The translations under genes were made by a program, and so were the position numbers. A model generated the notes under the pieces. It saw nothing but the letters and a program-made list of their open reading frames with translations, was not told where the DNA came from and searched no databases. From Actinophytocola sp. (lineage in GTDB: Bacteria; Actinomycetota; Actinomycetes; Mycobacteriales; Pseudonocardiaceae): a DNA stretch of 49,591 nt. This document shows positions 17,237 to 26,330 of the stretch, one piece after another (the stretch's first letter is position 1; every line of letters starts with the position of its first letter). The stretch covers positions 1 through 49,591 of the forward strand of contig WHUD01000002.1 of NCBI GenBank assembly GCA_009377385.1, read 5' to 3'.

Positions 17237-18715
17237 ATGCGCGAGGTGTGGACGACCAGCCGGATCAGGGCGGCCGAGGACGTCGTCATGGCGCGGACAC
17301 AGCCCGGCGCGCTGATGCGGCGCGCGGCGTTCGCGGTGTCGGTGCACGCCGCGCGGCTGCTGCGCGATCGCACCGGACGGGTCGCTGGCCGCCACGTGAC
17401 GCTGCTGGTCGGCGCGGGCAACAACGGCGGCGACGCGCTGTGGGCCGGGGCGTTCCTGCGCAGGCGCGGGGTCGGCGTGACGGCCGTGCTGCTCGCGCCA
17501 GACAAGGCGCACCCGGAAGGACTCGCCGCGCTACGCCGAGCGGGCGGCAGGGTGGTCACCGACGGCGGCGACTCCGACGGCCATGACGGCGGCCCCGACC
17601 GCACCTGCGACGCGCTCGAGACCGCCGACCTGGTCATCGACGGCATCGTCGGGCTCGCCGCGCGCGGCGGGCTGCGCCCGGACGCCGCCGCGCTGGTCGA
17701 GCGGGTCACCGCGCCGATCCTCGCCGTCGACCTGCCGAGCGGCGTCGACCCGGACACCGGTGCCGTCCAGGGTCCAGCCGTCACCGCAACGGTCACGGTG
17801 ACCTTCGGGGCGTACAAACCGCTGCACGTGCTCGCCCCCGCCGCCAGCCGCTGCGGCGAGGTGCACATCATCGACATCGGCCTGCGTCCCTCGCTTGGCG
17901 AGCCGGACCTTCGCGTGCTGGACGCAGACGACGTCGCCGCGCGGCTGCCGCTGCCTGGCCCCGCCGACGATAAGTACACCCAGGGTGTCGTGGGTGTCGC
18001 AGCGGGCGGCAGCACCTACCCTGGCGCCGCCGTGCTCACCACCAGCGGGGCGGTGCTGACGAAGTCCGGCATGGTCCGTTACGCCGGCAGCGCCGCCGAC
18101 GTGGTGCGCGCCCGGTGGCCGGAGGTCATCGCGACCGGCTCGCTGTCCGACGCCGGTCGGGTGCAGGCGTGGGTGACGGGGCCGGGGCTCGGCACCGCCA
18201 GCGACGCGCGGGAGACCGTGCGTGAGGTGCTGGCCGCAGGCGTCCCGGTGTGCGCGGACGCCGACGCCGTGAACCTGCTCGCCGCGTCCCCCGACCTTTG
18301 GGACGCCCGCGAGCCGGGCACGCCCCTGGTGTTGACCCCGCACGAGCGGGAGTTCGCCCGGCTGGCGGGGGAGTTCGGTGACGATCGGGTGACCGCCGTC
18401 ACGGCCGCCGCGAAGCGGTACAACGCCGTCGTGCTGCTCAAGGGCCACAGCACCGTCATCGCCGACCCCGACGGCCGCGTGCTTGTCCACTACACCGGCA
18501 GGGCTTGGCCAGCCACAGCTGGCTCCGGCGACGTGCTGTCCGGCATCATCGGCGCGCTGCTCGCGGCGGGGGTTGAGCCGCTGTTCGCTACCGGTTGCGC
18601 CGCATGGCTGCACGACAGCGCCGCCGCGATCGCGGCATCGGGCGCGCCCGCCTCGGCGAGCAGCATCGCGGAGGCCATCCCCGCAGCGATCCGCGCGCTG
18701 GCGCCGAGAACGTAA
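17237..18715 (+). CDS. nnr: Bifunctional NAD(P)H-hydrate epimerase / ADP-dependent NAD(P)H-hydrate dehydratase
   Basis: Repairs damaged (hydrated) NADH and NADPH. The protein is 492 aa in two domains. The N-terminal YjeF_N epimerase (about 1-215) has VGAGNNGGDALWAGAFLRRRG and the DLPSGVDPDTG motif. The C-terminal ribokinase-like dehydratase (about 225-490) has TPHEREFARL, LKGHSTVIA and the catalytic AGSGDVLSGIIGALLA. It starts 8 bp after glmS, probably in the same transcript, and is followed by alr after 48 bp. The glmS-nnr-alr order is common in actinobacteria. Confidence 0.94.
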   Translation: MREVWTTSRIRAAEDVVMARTQPGALMRRAAFAVSVHAARLLRDRTGRVAGRHVTLLVGAGNNGGDALWAGAFLRRRGVGVTAVLLAPDKAHPEGLAALRRAGGRVVTDGGDSDGHDGGPDRTCDALETADLVIDGIVGLAARGGLRPDAAALVERVTAPILAVDLPSGVDPDTGAVQGPAVTATVTVTFGAYKPLHVLAPAASRCGEVHIIDIGLRPSLGEPDLRVLDADDVAARLPLPGPADDKYTQGVVGVAAGGSTYPGAAVLTTSGAVLTKSGMVRYAGSAADVVRARWPEVIATGSLSDAGRVQAWVTGPGLGTASDARETVREVLAAGVPVCADADAVNLLAASPDLWDAREPGTPLVLTPHEREFARLAGEFGDDRVTAVTAAAKRYNAVVLLKGHSTVIADPDGRVLVHYTGRAWPATAGSGDVLSGIIGALLAAGVEPLFATGCAAWLHDSAAAIAASGAPASASSIAEAIPAAIRALAPRT

Positions 18716-18763
18716 CCAACGACACGGCGACGGCCCCCCACCAACCCATGCGACCATGCAACC

Positions 18764-19903
18764 GTGAACCAGGCGCGCGCTCCCCGCGCAGAGGCCGTCA
18801 TCGACCTCGGCGCGATCCGGCACAACGTCGCCCTGCTCAGCGGCAAGGCCGCCGAGTCGGGTGCGGCGACGATGGCCGTCGTCAAGGGCGACGGCTACGG
18901 CCACGGCGCGCTGCTCGTCGCGAAGGCCGCGCTGGCTGGCGGGGCGACCTGGCTCGGCGGCTGCTCGCTGGCAGAGTCGCTCGCGCTGCGTGACGCCGGG
19001 ATATCCGCACGCATCCTGAGCTGGCTGGACACCGACGACGTCGACTTCGCGCCTGGCATCGAGGCAGACATCGACATCACGGCCAGCTCCCGGCGCGAGC
19101 TGGCGCGCATCGTCTCCGCTGCCCGCACCACGGGCCGCACCGCGCGGGTGCACCTCAAGATCGACACCGGGTTGTGCCGCAACGGCTGCCCTGACTACGA
19201 GTGGCCCAGTCTCGTCACCCACGCCGCCGAGGCCGCGCGGTCGGGCGCCATCGACGTCGTTGCGATCTGGTCGCACTTCGCCTGCGCCGACGAGCTGGGC
19301 CACCCGTCCATCGCCGCGCAGGCCAAGCGGTTCGACGAGGCATACCAGGTCGCGCGGGAAGCTGGGCTGAACCCGCTGCGGCACCTGGCGAACTCGGCGG
19401 CCACGCTGACCCGCCCCGAGTACCACTTCGACCTGGTGCGCACCGGCATCGCGATCTACGGCTGCAATCCCGTGCCCACCGACGACGACCTGGTGCCCGC
19501 GATGACGTTCCGCTCGGCCGTCGCGCTGGTCAAGCGAGCCAAGGTGGGGGAGGCGGTGTCCTACGGCCAGATCTGGACCGCTGAGCGGGACACGACGCTG
19601 GCGCTGGTGCCGGTCGGCTACGCCGACGGCGTGCCGCGCACGCTGTCCGGCAGGATGAGCGTCTGGCTTGACGGGCAGCGCAGGCCGGTCGTCGGCAGGG
19701 TGTGCATGGACCAACTCGTCGTTGACTGCGGTGACCACGAGCCGGAGATCGGCGCCGAGGTGGTGCTGTTCGGCACCGGCCGCGACGGCGAGCCGACCGC
19801 CCGCGAGTGGGCCGACACCATCGGCACCATCGACTACGAGATCATCACCGGCATGTACCGGCCGCGCGTGGTGCGTCGCTACGTCGGGGAGGTGACGCCG
19901 TGA
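18764..19903 (+). CDS. alr: Alanine racemase
   Basis: PLP-dependent interconversion of L- and D-alanine, supplying D-Ala for peptidoglycan. The protein is 379 aa. The PLP lysine is K41 in MAVVKGDGYGHGA; the more usual spelling is VVKADAYGHG, so the two Ala positions are Gly here. The second catalytic base is Tyr267 in VSYGQIWTAERDTTLALVP, followed by VGYADGVPR. RVCMDQLVVD is also present. GTG start at 18764. The stop overlaps the next gene's GTG by 4 bp. Confidence 0.95.
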   Translation: MNQARAPRAEAVIDLGAIRHNVALLSGKAAESGAATMAVVKGDGYGHGALLVAKAALAGGATWLGGCSLAESLALRDAGISARILSWLDTDDVDFAPGIEADIDITASSRRELARIVSAARTTGRTARVHLKIDTGLCRNGCPDYEWPSLVTHAAEAARSGAIDVVAIWSHFACADELGHPSIAAQAKRFDEAYQVAREAGLNPLRHLANSAATLTRPEYHFDLVRTGIAIYGCNPVPTDDDLVPAMTFRSAVALVKRAKVGEAVSYGQIWTAERDTTLALVPVGYADGVPRTLSGRMSVWLDGQRRPVVGRVCMDQLVVDCGDHEPEIGAEVVLFGTGRDGEPTAREWADTIGTIDYEIITGMYRPRVVRRYVGEVTP

Positions 19904-21033
19904 AGCCGTCCCACAAGCTCATGGGCGTTGTCGGCGGGATCGGGGCGGCGGCGACCGGCGCCGCCGCGACGGCACTCACCCTGGCCAGCAGGCAGCGCAA
20001 ACACCGCGACCCGTACGCGGACGAACCGTTCGGCCAGCTCGCGCCCGACAGGGTGTCGACCGTCGCCGCCGACGATGGCGTGCCGCTCTACGTCGAGGAG
20101 ATCGACCCAGCGGACGGCGGCGTCCCCGACGTCACGCTGATCGGCGTGCACGGCATCGCGCTGTCCACCAAGAGCTGGCACTTCCAGCGGCGCGACCTCG
20201 CCGCGCTGACACTGCCCAGGGTGCGGCAGGTGTACTACGACCACCGTGGCCACGGCCAGTCCGGACCGGCCACCCACGAGACCGCGACGCTGGAGCAGTT
20301 GGCGCACGACCTCCACTCGGTGATCCGCGCGGTCGCGCCGGAGGGCCCGATCGTGCTGATGGGGCACTCGGTCGGCGGCATGACGATCATGGCGCTCGCC
20401 GAGGAGGACCCCGAGCTGTTCGCCGAGCGGGTGTGTGGCGTGTCGTTGATCGCCACGGCTGCGGGCGAGGTCGGCGGGCGCGGTCTGCCGAAGCGGGTGC
20501 TGTCCAAGTACAGCCCGGTGAGCTGGGGTGTCGGCGGGATCGGCGGCATCGCGCAGTGGCAGCCGGAAGTCATCGAGTTCGTCCGCGCGGCGAGCGGTCA
20601 GCTCACCAAGCGGGCGGTGCGCAGACTCGCGTTCGGCGACGATCCGAGCCCCGCCGTTGTCGAGTTCCTGCTCGAGATGCTCGACGTGACGCCGGTGTCG
20701 GAGCTGGTGAAGTTCGTCGGCACCGTCGACAGCCACGACCGGTACCAGGTGCTCGCCGGGCTCAAGCACGCCCACGTGCAGGTCATCGGCGGTGACGCCG
20801 ACCTGATCCTGCCGTTCTCGCACTGCGAGCGGATCGCCGATGAGCTGCCGGACGCGCAGTTGGTGCGGGTCGCGGGCGCGGGGCACGTGCCGCAGCTGGA
20901 ACACCCCGAGGTCGTGACCAGTTATCTGATCGACCTGGTGCAGACCGCGTGTGACACCAAGGGCAAGGTAGGCGTCAGGGTCGGGCTGCGCGACGAGCCG
21001 TTGCGCGGATTGCTGCGAAGGTGGTTTCAGTGA
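19900..21033 (+). CDS. Alpha/beta hydrolase with N-terminal membrane anchor
   Basis: A 377-aa alpha/beta hydrolase. Residues about 6-26 (LMGVVGGIGAAATGAAATAL) form a hydrophobic signal-anchor. The fold motifs are YYDHRGHGQSG, nucleophile GHSVGG, acid in GGDADLILPFS and base in AGHVPQLEHPE. GTG 19900 overlaps the alr stop (GTGA), and its own stop overlaps tsaE in the same way. Such a hydrolase between alr and tsaE is common in actinobacteria outside Mycobacterium. Substrate unknown; lipid or wall-ester turnover is a guess from the anchor. Confidence 0.87.
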   Translation: MKPSHKLMGVVGGIGAAATGAAATALTLASRQRKHRDPYADEPFGQLAPDRVSTVAADDGVPLYVEEIDPADGGVPDVTLIGVHGIALSTKSWHFQRRDLAALTLPRVRQVYYDHRGHGQSGPATHETATLEQLAHDLHSVIRAVAPEGPIVLMGHSVGGMTIMALAEEDPELFAERVCGVSLIATAAGEVGGRGLPKRVLSKYSPVSWGVGGIGGIAQWQPEVIEFVRAASGQLTKRAVRRLAFGDDPSPAVVEFLLEMLDVTPVSELVKFVGTVDSHDRYQVLAGLKHAHVQVIGGDADLILPFSHCERIADELPDAQLVRVAGAGHVPQLEHPEVVTSYLIDLVQTACDTKGKVGVRVGLRDEPLRGLLRRWFQ

Positions 21034-21482
21034 AGGTGGAGCTGACGACGCACGAGGGCACCGTCCGGTTCGGCCGCACGCTGGGTGAGCTGCTGCGTGC
21101 GGGCGACCTGGTGCTGCTGTCCGGGCCGCTCGGCGCGGGCAAGACCGTGCTGACCAAGGGCATCGCCGATGGCCTCGGCGTCGCGGGCAGGGTCAGCTCG
21201 CCGACGTTCGTCATCGCGCGGCTGCACCCGGCGGGGGAGCGCGGCGTGCCGCTGGTGCACGTCGACGCCTACCGGCTCGGTGGTGACCTGGCGCAGCTCG
21301 ACGACCTCGACCTGGACACCGACCTCGCCGACGCCGCAGTCGTCGTGGAGTGGGGCGAGGGCGTCGCGGAGCGGCTGTCCGAGGACCACCTGCTGGTGCG
21401 GCTGGAGCGCGAGGCGGACGACACCCGGATCGCAGAGCTTGAGCCGCACGGGGCGTGGACGGAGCGCGCGCTGCCCGCGTGA
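21030..21482 (+). CDS. tsaE: tRNA threonylcarbamoyladenosine biosynthesis ATPase TsaE
   Basis: ATPase that, with TsaB and TsaD, installs t6A37 on ANN-decoding tRNAs. The protein is 150 aa. The P-loop is GPLGAGKT (32-39), followed by SSPTFVIARLH and HVDAYRL (switch region) and VVEWGEG. GTG 21030 overlaps the hydrolase stop (GTGA) and has GAAGGTGG upstream; GTG 21021 is an alternative that would add three residues. In M. tuberculosis tsaB follows directly; here a 6.9-kb block of metabolic genes intervenes before tsaB at 28399. Confidence 0.93.
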   Translation: MKVELTTHEGTVRFGRTLGELLRAGDLVLLSGPLGAGKTVLTKGIADGLGVAGRVSSPTFVIARLHPAGERGVPLVHVDAYRLGGDLAQLDDLDLDTDLADAAVVVEWGEGVAERLSEDHLLVRLEREADDTRIAELEPHGAWTERALPA

Positions 21483-21483
21483 G

Positions 21484-22824
21484 CTACTCCGGCAGCAACA
21501 CGCCCTCGGCGACACCGAGCTCGACCAGGTCCTGTGGCCGGATGCGGAGTTGGTCCGCGATGACGGGAGCGTCGTCCCGCTCCCGTTTGAGGATGGCCGT
21601 CGCCGCCTCGGGGCCGATCACCGAGAGGTAGCCGTCCGAGGTGATCCAGGTCCTGCCGGGCGCGGCGAAGGCGAGCGCACCGCCTGACCCACCCTCACCG
21701 ATCACCAGCGTCGTCACCGGCGTCCCGCTCGCGGCGATCGCCTCGAACAGCTCCGCGATCGCCGCGCCCGCCCCTGCCCGTTCCGCTTCGGGGTCGTTGG
21801 CGGCGCCAGGCGTGTCGACCAGGGTCAACACCGGGATGCCGAGCCGGTCGGCCAGCCGCACCAGCCTTGCCGCCGTCCGGTAGCCGGCTGGCGTCGTCGC
21901 GGTCCCGCACTGCGCGGCGTAGGCGATCGTCCTGCCCCCTCGGCGGCCGAGCCCGCAGCGCACGCCAGGGTCGACGGCGCCGCAGCGGTCGCCGCTGATG
22001 TCCTCCCGCCAGTCGAAGTAGGCGTCGAGATACGCCTCGGCGCGCGCCCGCTCCGGCGCGCGAGCCCGCTCAACGGCATCCCAGCCGGCCTCGGGCAGCT
22101 CGCGTCGCTGCCCGAGCGTGCGGGGCGGCTCGGCTGGCTCGGACGTCGCCGAGGTCAGCAGGGACAGCCACCGGCCAAGCGCGGCTGGCAGGTCGTCGGG
22201 CGCGAGCACCTGGTCGACGTGGCCGGTCTCGAACTGCCCCTCGGCCGTGTAGGCGCGCGTGTCGCCGCCTTTGATGCCATTGCGCACCCGCGCGCCCGCG
22301 AACCCGACCTGCGCCCCGGCGAGCGCGAGCGTCACGTCGGCGCCTGCGCCGATGGTGGCCCACCCGCCTCCCGTCGTGGGGTCACGCAGCACGGCGAGTT
22401 GCGGGATGCCAGCCGCGCGTGCGGTCGCGTTCGCGCGTGCCATCCGATGCAGCTGGGACAGCGCCGCGACGCCCTCTTGCATCCGGCTGCCACCGGTCGC
22501 GATCAGCGAGACCACCGGTAGCCGGTGTGCGGTCGCGTGCTGGAAGGCCGCCTCGATCAGCAGGCCGGTCCGCTGACCGACCGAGCCGCCGAGGAACCCG
22601 AACTCGAAGGCGAGCAGCACGACGTCGGTGTCGCCGACACTGCCGGTGCCGCACACCACCGACTCCCGCTCGCCGGTGCGCGCGGCGGCGGCCGCTCGCG
22701 CGTCGCCGTAGCCGTCCCAGCCGATGGGCCCGTCGTGCGCACCAACCGGCAGGTCGACGGCCAACTCGGTGAACCCCCGCGCCAGCTCGTCGACCAGCTC
22801 GCGGGCAGGTTTCTTGTCAGGCAT
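21484..22824 (-). CDS. Biotin-dependent carboxyltransferase-like protein, fused beta and alpha domains (AccD/AccA type)
   Basis: A 446-aa crotonase-fold carboxyltransferase with both halves in one chain. The N-terminal beta-like half shows EFGFLGGSVGQRTG and IATGGSRMQEG (oxyanion-hole loops). The C-terminal alpha-like half shows DTPGAANDPEAE and IGEGGSGGALAFA followed by SVIGPEAATAIL. The four-Cys zinc finger of bacterial AccD is absent. ATG 22824 overlaps the end of matB by 8 bp; longer versions of the frame would run inside matB. No biotin carboxylase or biotin carrier is in the window, so partners must be elsewhere if it acts as an acyl-CoA carboxylase. Coupling to matB suggests malonyl-CoA as substrate or product. 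I recall a similar matB/carboxyltransferase pair in Streptomyces. Convergent with tsaE, 1 bp between stops. Confidence 0.85.
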   Translation of the reverse strand: MPDKKPARELVDELARGFTELAVDLPVGAHDGPIGWDGYGDARAAAAARTGERESVVCGTGSVGDTDVVLLAFEFGFLGGSVGQRTGLLIEAAFQHATAHRLPVVSLIATGGSRMQEGVAALSQLHRMARANATARAAGIPQLAVLRDPTTGGGWATIGAGADVTLALAGAQVGFAGARVRNGIKGGDTRAYTAEGQFETGHVDQVLAPDDLPAALGRWLSLLTSATSEPAEPPRTLGQRRELPEAGWDAVERARAPERARAEAYLDAYFDWREDISGDRCGAVDPGVRCGLGRRGGRTIAYAAQCGTATTPAGYRTAARLVRLADRLGIPVLTLVDTPGAANDPEAERAGAGAAIAELFEAIAASGTPVTTLVIGEGGSGGALAFAAPGRTWITSDGYLSVIGPEAATAILKRERDDAPVIADQLRIRPQDLVELGVAEGVLLPE

Positions 22825-24289
22825 GCAGCGCTCGCTTGGTGACCTTGCCCAGCTCGTTGCGCGGCAGCGATGTGACGAACCGCACGATGCGGGGGCGCTT
22901 GTGCGGCGAGAGCAACCGCGCCACGTGGTCGGCCAGCTCCGTCTCTGTCGGACGCGCGCCGGTCGGCACCACCCACGCCACGATGCGCTCCCCGAGGTCG
23001 GGGTCGTTCTCACCGGTGACGGCAACCTCGGCGACGCCGGGGTGCTCGAGCAGCGCGTTCTCGATCTCGCCTGCGCCGATCTTGTAGCCGCCGCTCTTGA
23101 TCAGGTCGGTGGCCTTGCGGCCGACGATGCGCACGAAACCTTCTGCGTCCATGGTCGCCATGTCGCCGGTGCGAAACCAGCCGTCGGCGAAGGCGTTGGC
23201 GGTGGCGTCGGGGCGGTTGAGGTACTCGGTGAACACGCTCGCGCCGCGCACCTGGATCTCGCCAATTGTCTCGCCGTCACGGGCGTCGATCACGCCGCCG
23301 GTGTCGTCGACGAGCCTGAGGTCCATGCCGGGCAGCGGCACCCCGACCGTGCCGGGACGCCGTGGACCGTCGACGCGCACGCTGGTGTTCATCAGCGTCT
23401 CGGTCATACCGTAGCGCTCGATCACCTCCTGGCCGGTCGCCCGGGTGATCCGTTCGTGGTCGGCGAGCGGCAGGGCGGCCGAGCCGGAGACGAGCAGTCG
23501 CGCCGAACTGACCGCCTTGGCCAGGTCCTTGTCGTCGTCCAGGTGCTCGGCGAGCCGGTGGTACATGGTCGGGACGCCGAACACCATCACAGGGCTTTCC
23601 GCCGTTGTCTCGGTCAGCGCAGCCCCGAGCGCCGATGGCGCGAACCGGCCGAGGTGGTACACGCCGCCGCCGCGACGCAGTGGTCCGAGCGTGCCGAGGA
23701 CGAGCCCATGAACGTGGAACAACGGCAGTGCGTGCATCACGACGTCCGCGTCGGTCCACGCCCATGCCTCGGCGAGCGCGTCGAGCGTGCCCGCGATGGC
23801 GCGGCGGGGCAGCACGACGCCCTTCGGCGGGCCGGTCGTACCCGAGGTGTAGATGATCATCCCGGCGGTGGCGGCGTCCGGTTCGTCGAGCGCGACACCC
23901 TCCACCGGCTGCCGAGGCTCCACCCTGACGTCCTTGCGGTCGAGGTCGTCGAACGCGGCGGGCAGCGTCGTCTCCTGCGCGCAGAGCACGAGGCTGGGCG
24001 TGCAGTCGGAGAGGATGTGTGCCAACTCCCGCTCACCGGCCTTCGGGTTGACCGGCACGACGGGCACACCGGCCAGCAACGCGGCCACGACGGCGACGCT
24101 CGTCTCCAGCGTCGAGCTCGCCCAGACCGCCACCCGTGGCTGCCCGCCAGACCACGTCGGCAGCGCGCGCAGCTCGCGGGCGAGCGACCCGGCGACATCG
24201 GCCAGTTCGCCGTAGCTCAGCGCACGGTCACCGAAACGCAGTGCGGTCTTGGCCGGCGCTCTTCTCAGTGCCGGAAACAGCGCGTCCAC
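22817..24289 (-). CDS. matB: Malonyl-CoA synthetase (MatB-type acyl-CoA ligase)
   Basis: An ANL-superfamily ligase, 490 aa, probably converting malonate (or methylmalonate), ATP and CoA to malonyl-CoA. Motifs visible: A3 IIYTSGTTGPPKGVVL, A5 ERYGMTET, A7 DGWFRTGDMA, A8 GRKATDLIKSGGYKI and the A10 catalytic Lys in NELGKVTKRAL. The compact length and the HLGRFAPSAL region fit MatB rather than long-chain ligases. GTG start at 24289 with AAGGAG 5 bp upstream. It lies between a TRAP dicarboxylate-type transporter and a carboxyltransferase gene on the same strand, which supports malonate as substrate. Other short dicarboxylic or fatty acids remain possible. Confidence 0.83.
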   Translation of the reverse strand: MDALFPALRRAPAKTALRFGDRALSYGELADVAGSLARELRALPTWSGGQPRVAVWASSTLETSVAVVAALLAGVPVVPVNPKAGERELAHILSDCTPSLVLCAQETTLPAAFDDLDRKDVRVEPRQPVEGVALDEPDAATAGMIIYTSGTTGPPKGVVLPRRAIAGTLDALAEAWAWTDADVVMHALPLFHVHGLVLGTLGPLRRGGGVYHLGRFAPSALGAALTETTAESPVMVFGVPTMYHRLAEHLDDDKDLAKAVSSARLLVSGSAALPLADHERITRATGQEVIERYGMTETLMNTSVRVDGPRRPGTVGVPLPGMDLRLVDDTGGVIDARDGETIGEIQVRGASVFTEYLNRPDATANAFADGWFRTGDMATMDAEGFVRIVGRKATDLIKSGGYKIGAGEIENALLEHPGVAEVAVTGENDPDLGERIVAWVVPTGARPTETELADHVARLLSPHKRPRIVRFVTSLPRNELGKVTKRALHA

Positions 24290-24307
24290 CTGATCTCCTT
24301 CACTCCG

Positions 24308-25696
24308 TCAACCGCTGAACATCTGGTTTGGCAGCCAGGTGACCACCCCCGGAAAGAGGACGAGCAGCACGATTCCGAGCGCGAGAACCCCCACGTAGGG
24401 CAGCGCGCCGCGCAGGACGTCCCGCAACGGTATTTCCGGGGCGATTCCCTGGACAACGTAGAGATTTAACCCTACCGGCGGCGTGATGAGTCCCATCTCC
24501 ATGTTGAGCGTCATCACAACGCCGAACCAAATCGGATCGAAGCCGAGCTCGGTGATGATCGGGAAAAGCACCGGCATCGTGATGAGAATGATCGCGACCG
24601 GCGGGATGAAGAATCCCAGCACCAGAAACAGGAGGTTGATCGCGAGGAATATCAGCCACCGGTTGACGTCGAGCGTCCCGACGAACTGTGCCAGCTCCTG
24701 TGGCACGCCCAGGAAGCTCATGATCTGACCGAGCACGGCGGAGAACGCAACGATCAGCAGGATCATGGTGCTCGTTCTTGTCGCCTCGAGGGCGGCGTCC
24801 ATGAGCTTGCGGACGGTGACGGAACGGTAGAGCACGCCGACGAGGATGATCGCGAACAACGCGCCGAGCCCCGCCGCCTCGCTCGGCGTCGTGATACCCG
24901 CGTACAGCGCGACAAGGATGCTCGTCATCAGCGCGACGAACGGGAGCACCTTGACCAGCATGCCGAACCGATGCCGCCAGGTGTTGTCGCTGATCTCGAG
25001 CGCCGTCGACAGCGCATCCTTCGCCGACGACCGGTCAGTGCCGCCGTTCACCGGGGCGCCAGCCCCGACCAGCTCCCTTGCGCGGCTCCGCTGGTGCAGC
25101 GTCACCGCTACGAAGATCCACACCGCGAACAGCACGGTGACCATCACGCCAGGACCGACGCCGCCGAGGAACAGCCTGCCGATCGACTGTTCGGTTGCGA
25201 TGCCGTACAGGATCAGCGTGACGCTCGGCGGGATCAGGATGCCGAGCGTTCCTCCCGCCGCGATCGCTCCCGCCGCGACGCCGCCCGGATAGCCGCGGCG
25301 TAGCATCTCGGGAATGGCGATGCGGCCGATCGCGGCCGACGTCGCCGGGCTCGAACCGGTCAGCGCGGCGAAGACGGAACAGGCGACGACCGAGCTCATC
25401 GCGAGACCGCCGCGCAGCTTGCCCACCCACGCGTTTGCCGCTTCTAGCAGGTCCTTGCTTGCCTTCGACTGGCCGAAGATCGACCCCATCAGGATGAACA
25501 GCGGGATGGCGAGCAGCGTGAAGCTGTTCAGTGAGTCGAAGACGAGCGTCGAGAAGTAGCCGAGCTCCGCGCCGGTCAGGAACAGCACGACCGAGATCAG
25601 AGCGGTCAGGCCGAGCGCGAAGGCAACCGGAACCCCCAGACCGAGGAGAACGAACAAAATCGCGCCGATGATCGCGCCGATCAGCAAAGGATTCAT
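24308..25696 (-). CDS. dctM: TRAP transporter large permease DctM
   Basis: A 462-aa polytopic membrane protein with about 12 hydrophobic segments, matching the TRAP DctM/SiaM family that carries the sodium-coupled transport path. Conserved features include GVPVAFALGL near the N-terminus, ALTGSSPATSAAIGRI, GGTLGILIPPS, and near the C-terminus FFIPPVAIILITMPVLFPI and MGLITPPVGLNLYVVQG. Its ATG overlaps the dctQ stop by 4 bp. With dctQ, dctP and matB it forms one operon; the likely cargo is malonate, by context. Confidence 0.93.
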   Translation of the reverse strand: MNPLLIGAIIGAILFVLLGLGVPVAFALGLTALISVVLFLTGAELGYFSTLVFDSLNSFTLLAIPLFILMGSIFGQSKASKDLLEAANAWVGKLRGGLAMSSVVACSVFAALTGSSPATSAAIGRIAIPEMLRRGYPGGVAAGAIAAGGTLGILIPPSVTLILYGIATEQSIGRLFLGGVGPGVMVTVLFAVWIFVAVTLHQRSRARELVGAGAPVNGGTDRSSAKDALSTALEISDNTWRHRFGMLVKVLPFVALMTSILVALYAGITTPSEAAGLGALFAIILVGVLYRSVTVRKLMDAALEATRTSTMILLIVAFSAVLGQIMSFLGVPQELAQFVGTLDVNRWLIFLAINLLFLVLGFFIPPVAIILITMPVLFPIITELGFDPIWFGVVMTLNMEMGLITPPVGLNLYVVQGIAPEIPLRDVLRGALPYVGVLALGIVLLVLFPGVVTWLPNQMFSG

Positions 25697-26271
25697 GTTG
25701 GTATTCCCTCTTGCTCGGGCTTGCGATCCTGCCGTCGCGTTCCGGTTTCGGTGTCACCGTGCCTGATTTCCTGAACGATCCCCGCGATGACGGCGAGGTA
25801 CTGCAATGCCACCAGCGTCATGCCGAGTGGCAGAACCGCGTGGGGAAATGTCAGCGGCACATTCCACGCCGAGCTGGACGTCCTGCCCTCGGTGGTCGAT
25901 TCCCACCACATGTCGAATGCCATGACCGCGATCGCGACGACGAAACAGAAACCGAGAATCGCAGCGATGAGCCGCACGATCCGCCGTGTCCGTTGCCCGA
26001 GCCGGTCGACGACGAGATCGATCTTGACGTGGTCGCCGTGCCTGAGGCCGTAGGCCGCACCGCAGAAGGCAGCGAACATCAGCAGGTAGGTGACCAGTTC
26101 CGTCTGCCATATCGTCGATGCGCCTACGACGTAGCGCAGCACGGCGGCGTAGGAGATGACCAGCATGGACACCAGCACCAGCGCCGCACTGATGTAGCCG
26201 AACCAGGTCGATACGCGCTCGACGATACGCAGTGGCGCCGGAAGTCGTCGTTCCGGCATGGGCTCACCCAT
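25693..26271 (-). CDS. dctQ: TRAP transporter small permease DctQ
   Basis: A 192-aa protein with four predicted membrane helices, the DctQ subunit of a TRAP transporter. The family motif region is RYVVGASTIWQTELVTYLLM followed by GAAYGLRHGDHVKIDLV. It overlaps dctM by 4 bp and lies about 60 bp from dctP. A second ATG (M5) exists; I keep the upstream one. The C-terminal 30 residues are polar and charged. Confidence 0.9.
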   Translation of the reverse strand: MGEPMPERRLPAPLRIVERVSTWFGYISAALVLVSMLVISYAAVLRYVVGASTIWQTELVTYLLMFAAFCGAAYGLRHGDHVKIDLVVDRLGQRTRRIVRLIAAILGFCFVVAIAVMAFDMWWESTTEGRTSSSAWNVPLTFPHAVLPLGMTLVALQYLAVIAGIVQEIRHGDTETGTRRQDRKPEQEGIPT

Positions 26272-26330
26272 AGGGCTGACACCTGTTCTCTGTAGATGGC
26301 CGGCGGCAGGAGCCGCCGGCCATGGCCGAT

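Noticed and set aside
17531..19738. 735-codon minus-strand frame across nnr and alr
   Set aside because: Runs antisense through two well-supported enzymes, low-complexity Arg/Val/Gly composition, no ribosome site or family motif.
22724..24469. 581-codon plus-strand frame opposite matB
   Set aside because: Antisense to matB, which shows all ANL motifs; the frame is Arg/His-rich and has no recognisable domain.
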